Positions 10,315 to 19,077 of a DNA stretch of 64,000 nt are shown piece after piece (position 1 is the first letter of the stretch; every line of letters begins with the position of its first letter). The position numbers and the translations under genes are program-made. This DNA comes from Methylobacterium hispanicum (lineage in GTDB: Bacteria > Pseudomonadota > Alphaproteobacteria > Rhizobiales > Beijerinckiaceae). The notes under the pieces were generated by a model. It worked only from the letters and a program-made list of their open reading frames with translations. It was not told the DNA's origin and searched no databases. The stretch covers positions 1 to 64,000 of the forward strand of contig NZ_BPQO01000018.1 in NCBI RefSeq assembly GCF_022179285.1, written 5' to 3'.

Positions 10315-12078
10315 TTACTCGGGGAGCGCGAAGACCAGAAGAGCATCCCCCGTGCCGAAGCCCGACGCCTTGGTGAAGGAGGCGCCGCCCGCGGCAACCG
10401 CCACGTATTGCCGTCCGTCGAGCGCGTAGGTCACCGCCGGCCCGCTGATCCCGGCACCGCACTGGAAGCGCCAGAGGATTCTGCCGGTCTCGGCGTCGTG
10501 CGCGTCGAGATGGCCGTCCTCCTCGCCCGAGAAGACGAGGCCGCCGGCCGTCGCCAGCGTTCCGCCCGACAGGCGGCTTCCCGCGCGGACCGACCAGAGG
10601 ATCCGCCCGCTCCCGCCGAGATCGAGAGCAGTGAGCGTGCTGAAGCTCGGCTCGCCCCTCGCCTCGCTCGTCTCGGTGTAGCGGATCTCCGGGCGCCCGG
10701 GGCCGCCTGCAACCGTCTTGACCGTGTAGGTCGCGGCCCCGTGCCGGACCTGGAGGTAGGCGCGTCCCGTGCCCGCGTCATAGGCGGTCGGCGGCCAGGA
10801 CACCGCCCCGAGCGGGCCGGGGCTGACCACGGTGCCCTCCGGGCTCGGCGGCCGGTAGAGGTTCTTCTGGGTAATCAGGGGCTCGGAGCGCTGCAGCAGC
10901 GCGCCGGTCGCCCGGTCGTGCACGTAGACCCAGCCGGTCTTGCTTGCCGAGGCCACGGCCTTGACGGTCCGCCCGTCGGCCCCGCGCCAGTCGAGCAACA
11001 CGGGCGGGCTCGCCACGTCGTAGCCCCACTCCTCGTGCGGCACCTGCTGGTGGTGCCAGCGCAGCGTGCCCGTTCGGATGTCGAGGGCCACGAGGCTCAT
11101 CGTGTAGAGGTTGTCGCCAGGCCGCGAGAGGCCGAAATTCTGCGGCGCCGGGTTGCCGGTGCCGAGAAAGATCAGGCCGAGATCGGGATCGTAGGCCGGC
11201 GTCATCCAGAGCGAGCCGCCGCCCACCCGCCACGCCTCCCGGTGTGCGGGCGCCGCCGCCCGCTCGGCGGCGACGTCGCGGTGGAGCGGCTCGCCGTCGG
11301 CGGTCTTCTCGACGAAGCCGCCCTCCCACCCGTCCTCCTTGGTGACGTACCAGCGCCAGCGCTCTGCGCCGGTCCTGGCATCGTAGGCCGCGAGCCAGCC
11401 GCGCCGTCCGTAGCCGCCCTCGATACCGACGACCGCGCCGCCATCGAGCCCGCCGCGCTCGTCCTCGACGTGCAGGCCGTAGCCCGCGCCGGTGACGCCC
11501 ACGATCACCAGCCCCTCGGCCACCAGCGGCGGCATCTTGAAGCCGAGCCGGCTCGAGCCCTGCACCGGCTTGCCGCCGAGCGTCTGGGCGAGGCCGGACG
11601 CCGTCTCGCTCTCGCCCTCCTCGGGCCGCACCGCCTCGTGGTCCCAGACCAGGGCGCCGGTCCGCTGGTCGAGCGCGACGACGCGGCCGTCCATGGTGGC
11701 TTGGTAGACGAGCCCGCCCGCCACCGCGACGCCGCGGTTCGAGGGCGGCCCGAAGATCTTTTCCGTGCGCGCCCGATGCGTGTAGGTCCAGAGGGGGCGG
11801 CCGGTGCGCGCATCGAGCGCCGCGACGTTGTTGCCGGTGGTCGAGACGTAGAGGGCGCCGTCGACCATCACCGGCTGGGCCTGGAAGTAGCCTGTCACCC
11901 CCGTCTGGAAGAGCCAGGCCGGGCGCAGCCGCGCGACGTTGCCACGGTCGATGGCGGCGAGAGGCGAGAAGTTCCGGTTCGTGGCGTCGCGCCCGAAAGC
12001 CGGCCACTCCGCGTCGGCGGCATGTCCGGGAAGGGCCCCGAGGGCGACGAGAGCGAGCGCGGTCAGTCGCGACAGCAT
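10315..12078 (-). CDS. PQQ-type quinoprotein dehydrogenase-like beta-propeller, secreted
   Basis: 587 residues with signal peptide LTALALVALGALPGHA. Repeated propeller tags (NVAALDARTGRPLWTY, VVALDQRTGALVWDH, LVALDIRTGTLRWHH) show the eight-bladed quinoprotein fold. The segment after GTGNPAPQNFG and RPGDNLYTMS reads PHEEWGYDV where methanol dehydrogenases and glucose dehydrogenase have DEWDY or DLWDY. The position of the catalytic Asp is therefore Gly, while an Asp stands two residues later, at the position linked to lanthanide binding in XoxF. Activity is uncertain for this reason. It is periplasmic. Confidence 0.85.
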   Translation of the reverse strand: MLSRLTALALVALGALPGHAADAEWPAFGRDATNRNFSPLAAIDRGNVARLRPAWLFQTGVTGYFQAQPVMVDGALYVSTTGNNVAALDARTGRPLWTYTHRARTEKIFGPPSNRGVAVAGGLVYQATMDGRVVALDQRTGALVWDHEAVRPEEGESETASGLAQTLGGKPVQGSSRLGFKMPPLVAEGLVIVGVTGAGYGLHVEDERGGLDGGAVVGIEGGYGRRGWLAAYDARTGAERWRWYVTKEDGWEGGFVEKTADGEPLHRDVAAERAAAPAHREAWRVGGGSLWMTPAYDPDLGLIFLGTGNPAPQNFGLSRPGDNLYTMSLVALDIRTGTLRWHHQQVPHEEWGYDVASPPVLLDWRGADGRTVKAVASASKTGWVYVHDRATGALLQRSEPLITQKNLYRPPSPEGTVVSPGPLGAVSWPPTAYDAGTGRAYLQVRHGAATYTVKTVAGGPGRPEIRYTETSEARGEPSFSTLTALDLGGSGRILWSVRAGSRLSGGTLATAGGLVFSGEEDGHLDAHDAETGRILWRFQCGAGISGPAVTYALDGRQYVAVAAGGASFTKASGFGTGDALLVFALPE

Positions 12079-12149
12079 GGGTCCTCCTGGTATTCCCGTT
12101 CGATCATCGCCCGTGCCGCGCTCCCGCTCCCCGGAGGGAGAGCGACGCG

Positions 12150-12671
12150 CTATCGCGGCGCCTTCGCCAGCTGTCCCGGCGCGTTCTGCGCGCCCATCGC
12201 CTGCGCCATCTCGGCGGCGGTCTGGCCCCCTGCATCGCGCCGGTCCGGGTCGGCGCCGCGCGCGAGCAGGAGTTCGATGATCTCGGTGCGGTCGAACATC
12301 GCTGCCGTCATCAGGGCGGTGCGGCTGCCCTCGCCCGTGCCGTCCACCTGGGCGCCGTGGTCGAGCAGCATCCGGGCGATCTCGATCTCGCCCTTGAAGG
12401 CGGCGCCCGCGAGCGGGGTCTGGCCGCGGTCGTTGGCGAGTTCCGGGTCGCCGCCGGCCTCCAGGATCACCCGAACGGTCTCGGGCTGTCCGTTATAGGC
12501 GGCGAGCATCAGGAGGCTGTCGCCCTTGTCGTTGCGCAGGTTCGCCGGCAGGCCCTGGCCGAACAGCTCGGCGAGTTCCGCGGCGTGCCCCATGCGAGCG
12601 TACTGGAAGACGCGCCCCGCGAAGGCCAGGGTGGCGTCGTCGAGGGTGGGCGGCTCATGGTCGGCGGACAT
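12150..12671 (-). CDS. Ankyrin repeat protein
   Basis: 173 residues with at least three ankyrin repeats (about 55-155): DSLLMLAAYNGQPETVRVIL, GQTPLAGAAFKGEIEIARML and RTALMTAAMFDRTEIIELLL, each ending in a GA or GG-D turn. There is no signal peptide. It is first in an apparent operon with the PQQ-propeller and thioesterase genes (72 bp gap). Ankyrin proteins often accompany oxidative enzymes in proteobacteria; the partner here is unknown. Confidence 0.9.
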   Translation of the reverse strand: MSADHEPPTLDDATLAFAGRVFQYARMGHAAELAELFGQGLPANLRNDKGDSLLMLAAYNGQPETVRVILEAGGDPELANDRGQTPLAGAAFKGEIEIARMLLDHGAQVDGTGEGSRTALMTAAMFDRTEIIELLLARGADPDRRDAGGQTAAEMAQAMGAQNAPGQLAKAPR

Positions 12672-13005
12672 CGGGACACTCGCGGATCACCAGGGGCTGC
12701 CCGCGGATCTGGCGCCGGATCCGTCCGCTGTCCAGCGGGTCCCGGCGTTCGCACACTGTGCTTGGACGACCTTGGCGGATTCCACCTCCCGAATGCGGGG
12801 AGGGAGCTGCCACACCTCGCCGGCAACGCGACGAGTGCGGCCTGCGACGATAAGGGAAGCGCGAGCCGACGCGCCGTGGCGCTGAAGCGCGGTCCGTGCC
12901 GATTGCGGCTGTTGCTCGAATCCGCGAGCGGTGCTGCAGAATCCCGATTGACGCGGTCGCGTTCCACACCTAAATGCCTCCCCACACCGCCGGAAACGGA
13001 CGGTT
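12672..13005. other. Intergenic region before tRNA-Leu, no gene seen
   Basis: This stretch should hold the promoters of the ankyrin operon (minus) and tRNA-Leu (plus). GAATCCCGATTGACGCGGTCG at about 12940 could include a -35-like TTGACG for the tRNA, but I cannot define the -10. Confidence 0.4.
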
Positions 13006-13090
13006 GCCCAGGTGGCGGAATTGGTAGACGCGCTGGTTTCAGGTACCAGTCTCGCAAGAGGTGAAGGTTCGAGTCCTTTCCTGGGCACCA
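13006..13090 (+). tRNA. tRNA-Leu(CAG)
   Basis: A complete class II tRNA: acceptor GCCCAGG pairs with CCTGGGC, the D-arm has TTGGTAGACGC, the anticodon CAG is at 13040-13042, there is a long variable arm, the T-arm is GGTTCGAGTCC, and CCA is encoded. A recombinase remnant follows directly, so this tRNA was probably the integration site of the decayed island to its right. Confidence 0.97.
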
Positions 13091-13124
13091 ACTGATATGC
13101 AAGTTGCTGTAATCAGTTGGTTTT
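13090..13124 (+). terminator. Hairpin plus T-run after tRNA-Leu
   Basis: AACTGAT at 13090-13096 pairs with ATCAGTT at 13112-13118 and GGTTTT follows. The stem is short (7 bp) and the loop long, so this is only a plausible intrinsic terminator. It overlaps the stop of the recombinase remnant. Confidence 0.4.
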
Positions 13125-13757
13125 CCGCTTTCGATCCCCTACCATCGCCACCGGTACGGGAGTTCTGAAAGCCTCCCGGGCTAATTTCGCCCGGCTCGCG
13201 GTCCGCGTGTAGGCCGCAGTCTCCCGGCTCCCATCAGCCCATCCAAACAGAGCATTCAGCTGCGCCTCGCTGGCGCCTGCTTCCGCTGCTCTGCGCGCGC
13301 CAGCCTTCCACAATCCATGCGCTGAGCCGGGACAATCGGCCTCACGGCAGACCTTCCCGAACCATGTCCCAAAGCTTTCCTTGGTGAAGGGCGTCCCCCG
13401 CTCGGTGGCAATGAAAGTCAATTCGCCGGTCGGCGCTGCGGCGATCGAATCGGCCAGCTGCGGCAGGATGGGTGCGATCACCGGCATGCCGGTCTTTTCG
13501 GTGCGGATCGTGAATTCGCCCGTGCGCACATGGGGCCGTCCCAAGCGCACGGCGTCGCCGCGCCGGAGGCCTGTGTAGAGCAGGAGGTCGAAGGCAAGGC
13601 GCTGACGGGTGCCGAGCTTCCGCTTGGCCTCGAACCGCGCGAGCTCCTCCTCTGTCCAGGCATGGAAGCCAGCTTCGTCGTTCTTGCCTGCCAGCAGCTT
13701 GATGCCGAGCGTGGGATCCACCTTCACGTAATCGGCCGCTAAAGCCCAGGCGAACAG
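13113..13757 (-). pseudogene. Truncated tyrosine recombinase/integrase, C-terminal catalytic part
   Basis: Integrase-like protein runs from LFAWALAADYVKVDP to the stop (about 215 residues), with arginine I in TGLRRGDAVRL and the nucleophile Tyr in TAAYTRTASR. The usual HGLRKA box reads SAHGLWKAG, so the second catalytic arginine is Trp. The N-terminal core-binding and arm-binding regions are missing. Upstream of about 13757 the sequence belongs to a HAD phosphatase in another frame. It is almost certainly inactive. Its position at the tRNA-Leu 3' end fits a decayed integrative element. Confidence 0.88.
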
Positions 13758-14061
13758 TGAGATTGGCCAGTAGAGCCTGTGCCCCAGGCAACGGACGGAT
13801 CTGTGAGGACAGCCGCCCGTACGCCTCGGCATGGAGGCGGCCGAGGCGCGCGATGCGGTCCTCGCTGATGTCCTGACCCGTTTCCCGCGGGAGGTGGTTT
13901 GTGAAGAGGCCGCCGCTCATGCCAATCTTGCGGTGGATCCGCCGGACGGACAAGGCGATCCCCTCCTCGTCCAGCGCTTGGCTCCAGGCGAGTACATGCT
14001 GGTGAACGCTATCGACGAGCGTGCCGTCCAGATCGAACAGGAACCAGGTCTCGACGCGCAT
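13757..14061 (-). pseudogene. HAD-superfamily phosphatase, 3'-truncated by the recombinase junction
   Basis: About 100 residues of a HAD hydrolase start at MRVETWFLFDLDGTLVDS (nucleophile D10, acid D12) and run through the cap region (HRKIGMSGGLFTNHLPRETG) to LPGAQALLANLT. There the sequence changes to recombinase in a different frame. The Rossmann motifs with the second Thr/Ser, the Lys and the distal Asp are gone. Translation would continue out of frame to 13342. It starts 11 bp after the stop of the upstream alpha/beta hydrolase, so it was once part of that unit. Confidence 0.85.
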
Positions 14062-14071
14062 CGCTGCCCCT

Positions 14072-15043
14072 TCATGCGGCCGCGGCCCGGGATTGCTTCG
14101 AGGCCAGCTCCACAGCCTCGATGACCCGTGCGGGCGCAAGGTGGTGAATCATGTGCCCCATGCCGGGAACCACGATGAGCGTGCTGTTCGGCAATTCATC
14201 GTGCAGCCGCTGCGACTGTCGTCCGACGTCGGCGATCTGGTCAGCGCCGCCGACGACGACCGCGACGGGCAGGTCCAGGTCGCGATAGTGTCTCTGCAGT
14301 TCAACCGTGACCGGCGTCATCATCGCCGCATCCTCGGCGGACGCGCGCAGCTGCAGGGGCCGCAGCATCATGTCCGTCGGGAACTCCCGGTCGAAGCGCT
14401 CGGGAATGGCAGCTGGCGCAAACATGCCCTTGATCATTGCAGGCAGGAGCGCGCGCCCGACCATGGGCGAGACGGTGTGGCGCAGGAGGTCGCCGAGGAT
14501 CGGGATCGCGCTCGGGGACGCCAGAACCACGTCCGCCCGCAGCGTCGGGTAGTAGTAGCCCGAAGCCAGAACGAGGCTGTGCACGAGGTGCGGCGCCTGC
14601 AGCGCAAGGGCGACGGCCACCAGCGCCCCCCAGGAGTGGCCGAGCACCACGGCCTGGGTGACGCCGAGGTGCTGAAGGGCCTTCTGGAACAGCGTTGCGT
14701 GGGCACGCGGTGTCCAGACGCCGCGCGGCCGATCGCTGTACCCGTAGCCGGGGCGATCGATGAGGATGACGCGGAAGCGTTGGGCGAGGTCTTCGACGAT
14801 GCCGCTGCTCAGGAAATCCTGGATCATGGTGCCGTTACCATGGATGAGCACTAGGGCCTCGCCCTGACCGCGCTCGACGTAGTGCAGGCGCACACCATCC
14901 ACGGTGATGAAGTCTCCGATCGGGGGCGTTCGGCGCTCGGCCTCCCGGGCTCGGGAGACCGCATAGAGTGCGGATGCGCCCAGCGCGGCAGCGGAGCCGA
15001 GGAGCGCTGGGATCAGCCAGGAAGTTCTTGGGCGGTCTGTCAT
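14072..15043 (-). CDS. Alpha/beta hydrolase with N-terminal membrane anchor
   Basis: 323 residues from MTDRPRTSWLIPALLG; an extension to 15127 is unlikely. One hydrophobic N-terminal segment (about 8-28) is an anchor or uncleaved signal. The core has LIHGNGTMIQDF (oxyanion), the elbow VVLGHSWGALVAVAL with nucleophile Ser, an acid in GGADQIADV, and the histidine in GMGHMIHH. It resembles haloalkane-dehalogenase/epoxide-hydrolase-like esterases. The truncated HAD gene follows it. Confidence 0.88.
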   Translation of the reverse strand: MTDRPRTSWLIPALLGSAAALGASALYAVSRAREAERRTPPIGDFITVDGVRLHYVERGQGEALVLIHGNGTMIQDFLSSGIVEDLAQRFRVILIDRPGYGYSDRPRGVWTPRAHATLFQKALQHLGVTQAVVLGHSWGALVAVALALQAPHLVHSLVLASGYYYPTLRADVVLASPSAIPILGDLLRHTVSPMVGRALLPAMIKGMFAPAAIPERFDREFPTDMMLRPLQLRASAEDAAMMTPVTVELQRHYRDLDLPVAVVVGGADQIADVGRQSQRLHDELPNSTLIVVPGMGHMIHHLAPARVIEAVELASKQSRAAAA

Positions 15044-15110
15044 GAGTCGTGATCCTGTGTGAGCGGAAGGGCACGGGCGATCAGATGGCGGACCGGAGGG
15101 GGCGAGCCCG

Positions 15111-15692
15111 CTACGGGGCGGGAGCACCTTCCAGCAGCCTCGGCGTCATCGCGGCGAGGGCCAGGAGCGGCCCGGGCATCACGACGCCGGCCCGGCGCAT
15201 GGTCTGCGCAGCCGCCCGACAGGCCGAGAGATCGTTAGCCTGTGCAGCAGCTTCGATCTGCGTCACGTTCTCCGCCGAGGGCTTCGACGTGTCCGGCAGC
15301 TGGGACGAACCGCTCCGCTCCGATCCCGCGGCAGTGGCGGTGGAGCCCGTAGGTGCTGCCGCGTTCTGCGATTGCCCCTGCGGGCCGGCGACTCCTGGGC
15401 CGGACGCAGTGATCTGACCGCTCTGTCCGGAGCTGTTCTGCGGGGTCTCCTCCGCGGCGGGCTTTGCCGACGTGTCGCCGGCGTTCTTCGCCGACACGGC
15501 CGTTGCAAGACGCGCTGGTGTGTCGGTGGCCTGCGTGCCGGCCGCGGGCTGACGCACGAAGGCGACGAGTTCCTGGCAGAGATTTGCCGGCCGCCCTGTG
15601 TCGGGCGTCGAGACATCGGATGGTTGAGCTGCAGCTGCGTGGCTGAGCAGGCAGACCGACACGGTCAGCCTCAGCATTCTCGCGACCAGCAT
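15111..15692 (-). CDS. Secreted low-complexity protein of unknown function
   Basis: 193 residues from MLVARMLRL, chosen because GAGGAG lies six bases upstream. A signal peptide (LTVSVCLLSHAAAA) is followed by a disordered Ala/Thr/Ser/Gln/Pro-rich middle and a short C-terminal helical part with one cysteine (AAQANDLSACRAAAQTMRRAG). There is also a cysteine near the mature N-terminus (NLCQELV). No family is recognised. Confidence 0.65.
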   Translation of the reverse strand: MLVARMLRLTVSVCLLSHAAAAQPSDVSTPDTGRPANLCQELVAFVRQPAAGTQATDTPARLATAVSAKNAGDTSAKPAAEETPQNSSGQSGQITASGPGVAGPQGQSQNAAAPTGSTATAAGSERSGSSQLPDTSKPSAENVTQIEAAAQANDLSACRAAAQTMRRAGVVMPGPLLALAAMTPRLLEGAPAP

Positions 15693-16594
15693 GGTCATCT
15701 CCTCGGATCGGACGAAACGGGGCGGCAGCACGAGACTGCCGTGGGCCCTGCGGTGCGAACGGGATCGTTACACTGCATCCAAAACGGCAAAGGGTCGGAT
15801 GCGAGCACGTGCATCGGCAGCATCACTGCTGCAGGAACGAGCTATGCCATCGTGGTCAGGATTTGGCTCCGCCAAAAGTAACGACGGAGATCGCGCGCTG
15901 CAGCGTCATCTGGCGCGTGCTGCGCTACCCTATAGGGAAGGGAGCAGGCCGCAATTTGTTCCACAGAACCGCGATCTTGTGCCAGCGCTTGGGATAAATC
16001 GGGTTCTGTTTGGCTAATCGATCGGATCGCAACGTTTGTTGCTCCTAGCGACACTCTTGCAGACGCCTTCGACCCGGCCGCAACCACCTTGAGCAGACTG
16101 AAGGCCATCACAAGGTGGCTCGATCACGCCATAACGCAATTATCCATCACGGGCAGTGGAAGCCGACAGAAAGGACGATGACGCCCATCACGGTCGCTGG
16201 CTGGACGCCGGGTCCCGGCCCAATGCGGGGCCTAGAAAGGTCCGCATGGTGGCGCGTTGGTTGACGATGTCCCGCGACTCGGATGGGTGAAATTGCGACC
16301 GTCGCCTTCGGCGCAACTCGAAAGCAGAGCGGACGCCGTTCCTTATCTAAATAAACGTTAGGCTCTGCACCGAAAGGCAGCATGAAATCGGATTTTCAAA
16401 TCATTTCAGCGCTTCGACGGCCGCTTTTTGCAAGCCGTAAAACAATCAAAACATATTTTTTAGATAAGATAATGTTTTTCAGGCGGCAGAGGAACGATTT
16501 TCAGCGAGAGATGTTTGTATCATAATCGAACATGGGGACAATCCGAAATATACGGCTGCGAGTTCTCGCGGCCGGCGCCGTTTGGAGACATGTC
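15693..16594. other. Long stretch without a convincing gene, AT-rich toward its end
   Basis: About 900 bases. Short open frames exist on both strands, but none has a good start or recognisable protein. Between about 16380 and 16530 the sequence becomes clearly AT-rich (for example AAACATATTTTTTAGATAAG near 16450), unlike the window average. This suggests foreign origin and probably holds the promoter of the gene at 16595. Confidence 0.5.
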
Positions 16595-16903
16595 ATGCAA
16601 CGGGAAACACGCTTCGGACGACTCACACGGCTTCCCTCAAAGGCCGAGATTAAACGGGATCTCAGAATGATGTCGGCCGCTGACACACTTGTTGCTAGCT
16701 TGTCGAAGCAAAGCGGCACTCGCGAGGAGCTCGCAGGCATCATCACCGGGCTCATGGATCAGTACCATATCTCGCCAGATCGAGCGCACATGCTCATCGA
16801 CCGCTTCGGCCGGACTCAGCCTGCTTTGGCGAATGCTGGGAGCGAGCTCATGGCAAGAAAGCAGGGCTACAGCGAAAGGCAGTCTGGCTATATGCCCCAG
16901 TGA
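16595..16903 (+). CDS. Small helical protein of unknown function
   Basis: 102 residues from MQRETRFGRLTRLP, with GGAGA seven bases upstream. It is basic at the N-terminus, then helical (KAEIKRDLRMMSAADTLVASL), then has a compact segment GIITGLMDQYHISPDRAHMLIDRFG that could be a small helix-turn-helix-like domain. No family is recognised. Codon use is less GC-biased than in the core genes. Confidence 0.55.
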   Translation: MQRETRFGRLTRLPSKAEIKRDLRMMSAADTLVASLSKQSGTREELAGIITGLMDQYHISPDRAHMLIDRFGRTQPALANAGSELMARKQGYSERQSGYMPQ

Positions 16904-16970
16904 AGCCGGCCACCTCGTAGTCTTAGGGCATAGGCCGTGCTCCTATTCGCGGATTAGTCATACGCTGCTC

Positions 16971-17480
16971 TCAACGCGAATCACGCGCGATATGGGTGTC
17001 GTTGTCCGCCCCTGCTCGGCGCCGCGAAATAGCTTCAGCGTCTTCAAGGCGCTGGCGCTCCCAGATTGTAAGCATACGTTCAATCAGGGTGCTTGTACTG
17101 ACCTTCTCACGGCGGCCGATGGCAGCGATCCGGTCGAAAACCTCGGCACCGATGCGGACGCGTCGGCGCTGCCGAGCACCGGGACATGCGTGGCTCGTGC
17201 TGTAATCCATCGCCTCTCCTGTGTGCCGGGCTACCTCGTCCGCAATGGCCCGGTCCGCGAGGCTGAATGCATGATCCGCGCGTGTGACTGTCTCACGTTG
17301 CGTGTCGGCCTGCTCGGACAGTGTCGGTGCGGCGGAGTCGACAATCGGCAACATATCGCCGTCGGCATTCGATCCGTCAGCCCGCTGCTCGATTGGCAAG
17401 TCTGCGGTCGAGTTTGGAAAAGGCAACAGCCCCGACCTAGTTGGGCTGCTTGGCTGCGTCACGCGCTTGGGCATTTTCAT
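16971..17480 (-). CDS. Possible ribbon-helix-helix-like regulator
   Basis: 169 residues. The first 100 are disordered. The C-terminal part RRRVRIGAEVFDRIAAIGRREKVSTSTLIERMLTIWERQR has a beta strand followed by two helices, as in ribbon-helix-helix (CopG/Arc) DNA-binding proteins. It overlaps the end of the upstream secreted-protein gene by 44 bp on the same strand. Whether the first half is translated is uncertain. Confidence 0.45.
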   Translation of the reverse strand: MKMPKRVTQPSSPTRSGLLPFPNSTADLPIEQRADGSNADGDMLPIVDSAAPTLSEQADTQRETVTRADHAFSLADRAIADEVARHTGEAMDYSTSHACPGARQRRRVRIGAEVFDRIAAIGRREKVSTSTLIERMLTIWERQRLEDAEAISRRRAGADNDTHIARDSR

Positions 17481-17655
17481 TCACCGTCTCGGTTGCAACC
17501 GGTGTCTGTGGATGAACACGCTCTGGCACGGTTTCATGCGCTTGCGGCATGTTCGGCGACTGCGCACGGCTGTGCTGTGGCGAGACGGCAGTTTGAGCCG
17601 CGAGAGGGGCAATCATGAGCCCGAAGAATGCAAAGGACATTTTAACGGCACGCAT
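17437..17655 (-). CDS. Small secreted Pro/Gln/Thr-rich protein
   Basis: 72 residues from MRAVKMSFAFFG, with GGAGG seven bases before the ATG. A signal peptide (FFGLMIAPLAAQTA) is followed by a short polar, disordered mature part (HETVPERVHPQTPVATETVN). No family is recognised. It is one of several such proteins in this island. Confidence 0.65.
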   Translation of the reverse strand: MRAVKMSFAFFGLMIAPLAAQTAVSPQHSRAQSPNMPQAHETVPERVHPQTPVATETVNENAQARDAAKQPN

Positions 17656-17892
17656 CGAATGTGCCTCCAGGCTAATTTGGAAAAACGACCTCGAGCCTCG
17701 ATTTGTTCCATCGCACGCTACGAACAGCCGGGAGCGAAATTTGACTTTTGCGTCCTTCTTCGTTGAAAGGCGCAGTGTTATACCTTCGATCAGGCGAGGT
17801 AGCGCCCGTTTCAGTTCTCTAAGCCCCACGGATCGTTGTCGACTGCGAAGAGCTACTTCGAGCATGCGCGTCTCCGGGCATGGTCCAGTCCA

Positions 17893-18102
17893 TCATTGAC
17901 CGCGCGAAAGCGGCGTTCCGGCCATCAGGCCTTCGACGCGTAGCTTCATCCGGGCTGCCCGGATCGCCTCAAGTGTCCGCCACGGCGCATCCTGAGCGAT
18001 GCCCTCAGCTTCAAGATCCGTAAGTTGATCGATGAGTTGTCCCCGCGCCAGAAGGCCAGGAACCTGCGACCTTTGAACAATCAGTGTGATCATTTTCTGC
18101 AT
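17893..18102 (-). CDS. Small protein of unknown function
   Basis: 69 residues from MQKMITLIVQRSQV; an upstream start at 18138 is possible. It is helical with a conserved-looking LIDQLTDLEAEGIAQDAPWRTLEAIRAARMKL. No good ribosome site is seen. It sits among other minus-strand small genes. Confidence 0.4.
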   Translation of the reverse strand: MQKMITLIVQRSQVPGLLARGQLIDQLTDLEAEGIAQDAPWRTLEAIRAARMKLRVEGLMAGTPLSRGQ

Positions 18103-18168
18103 CACCGGGCATATTCGCGGTCGGCTTGGCTCTATCATGCAGAAGCGCCATGGAGATTGAACACCGGC

Positions 18169-18300
18169 TCAGCCTCGACCAGCGGTCTTCATGGCAGGTA
18201 CGACGGTGCCTTTCGTTGAAGGCGCTGCGGCATTGCTCTTAGGCACGGGCTTCTTCGGCTTCTTCGTCTCGCGATTGCCGCGCTTCTTTTCCGTCGCCAT
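18169..18300 (-). CDS. Short Lys/Arg-rich protein (KKRGNRETKKPKK type)
   Basis: 43 residues: MATEKKRGNRETKKPKKP followed by a Ser/Ala/Pro tail. AGGAG lies seven bases before the ATG. Very short proteins starting with this Lys-rich phrase recur, as I recall, in rhizobia and Methylobacterium with unknown function; nucleic-acid binding is a guess. It lies 43 bp downstream of the next gene in the same direction. Confidence 0.65.
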   Translation of the reverse strand: MATEKKRGNRETKKPKKPVPKSNAAAPSTKGTVVPAMKTAGRG

Positions 18301-18343
18301 GGTCTCGCTCCTGGGAATGTCGTGAGGCCGGACAGAGTCGTCC

Positions 18344-18622
18344 TCACTGTTCGGTCGGCGGTCGTTCCGCATGCAACCGGATCGCGCTCGCAATCGGGTT
18401 CTCGAACGCGCCGAATACGGCAACGAGGCGGTCACTGGCCCAGAGTTCAGTACGGTTCCCCGCGGTCAAGCCTGCCGCCTGCCGCTTGGCGTCACTGTCG
18501 TCGCGGGCCGTGATGATGCAGGACGTTAACACGCCGCCGCTCTTGACGAACCGATGCACCTGATAGGCTCGGCGCACGTGCCGCGGGCGTGAGTTGGCGG
18601 GGAACTTGAGAAGATCGGCCAT
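18344..18622 (-). CDS. Small hypothetical protein
   Basis: 92 residues beginning MADLLKFPANSRPRHVRRAY, with a mixed beta/alpha pattern (GGVLTSCIITARDDSDAKRQAAGL, TELWASDRLVAVFGAF) and normal amino-acid balance. No family is recognised. It probably forms a two-gene unit with the KKRGNRETKK protein. Confidence 0.55.
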   Translation of the reverse strand: MADLLKFPANSRPRHVRRAYQVHRFVKSGGVLTSCIITARDDSDAKRQAAGLTAGNRTELWASDRLVAVFGAFENPIASAIRLHAERPPTEQ

Positions 18623-18676
18623 GCCTGCCTGTCCGTCGCAGGCGGGGGCACAGGCCCTCAGCCACCGAAGCCTGGA

Positions 18677-19045
18677 TCAATCCATTCGGTGATGCGGGTA
18701 CTGTGCGCCTTCTCGGACGACAAAGATACCCCCAACGGCGAGGGGTTTTCCTCTCGCCCGTCCCGAACTTCCGGCCTTCTCGTTCAACGAGCGATTGCTG
18801 GACTGCGCGTCGGAGCCGGCGGAGGACGAATCTGAATAGTGTGCTCTCGAAAGGCGAAGTTCCGCGTCCGTAACGACCCTGGGTGGCAACGGACTCCATA
18901 CCGAGATGAGTTCAAGGCGGAATGTCTGCTTGCGGGCGGCAAGCCAAGCTTCGCTGCTCACCCAGAAGGGCCATTCGACCCGGGAGCGACGAACGTTCGC
19001 TGAAACGACTTTGCGGAACTGCAGCCTTACGGTCTCTGTAGACAT
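18677..19045 (-). CDS. Small hypothetical protein, uncertain
   Basis: 122 residues from MSTETVRLQFRKVVSANV. The first 70 residues look like a folded beta-rich protein (VEWPFWVSSEAWLAARKQTFRLELISVWS); the rest is Ser-rich. No ribosome site or family is recognised. It is divergent from the frameshifted gene at 19078, with only 32 bp between them. Confidence 0.4.
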   Translation of the reverse strand: MSTETVRLQFRKVVSANVRRSRVEWPFWVSSEAWLAARKQTFRLELISVWSPLPPRVVTDAELRLSRAHYSDSSSAGSDAQSSNRSLNEKAGSSGRARGKPLAVGGIFVVREGAQYPHHRMD

Positions 19046-19077
19046 CGACGCCAGAGAGGCTGAGGAACTGGTAGATC

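Noticed and set aside
16147..16383. Minus-strand 78-codon frame in the gene-poor island
   Set aside because: No ribosome site, odd composition and no resemblance to any family.
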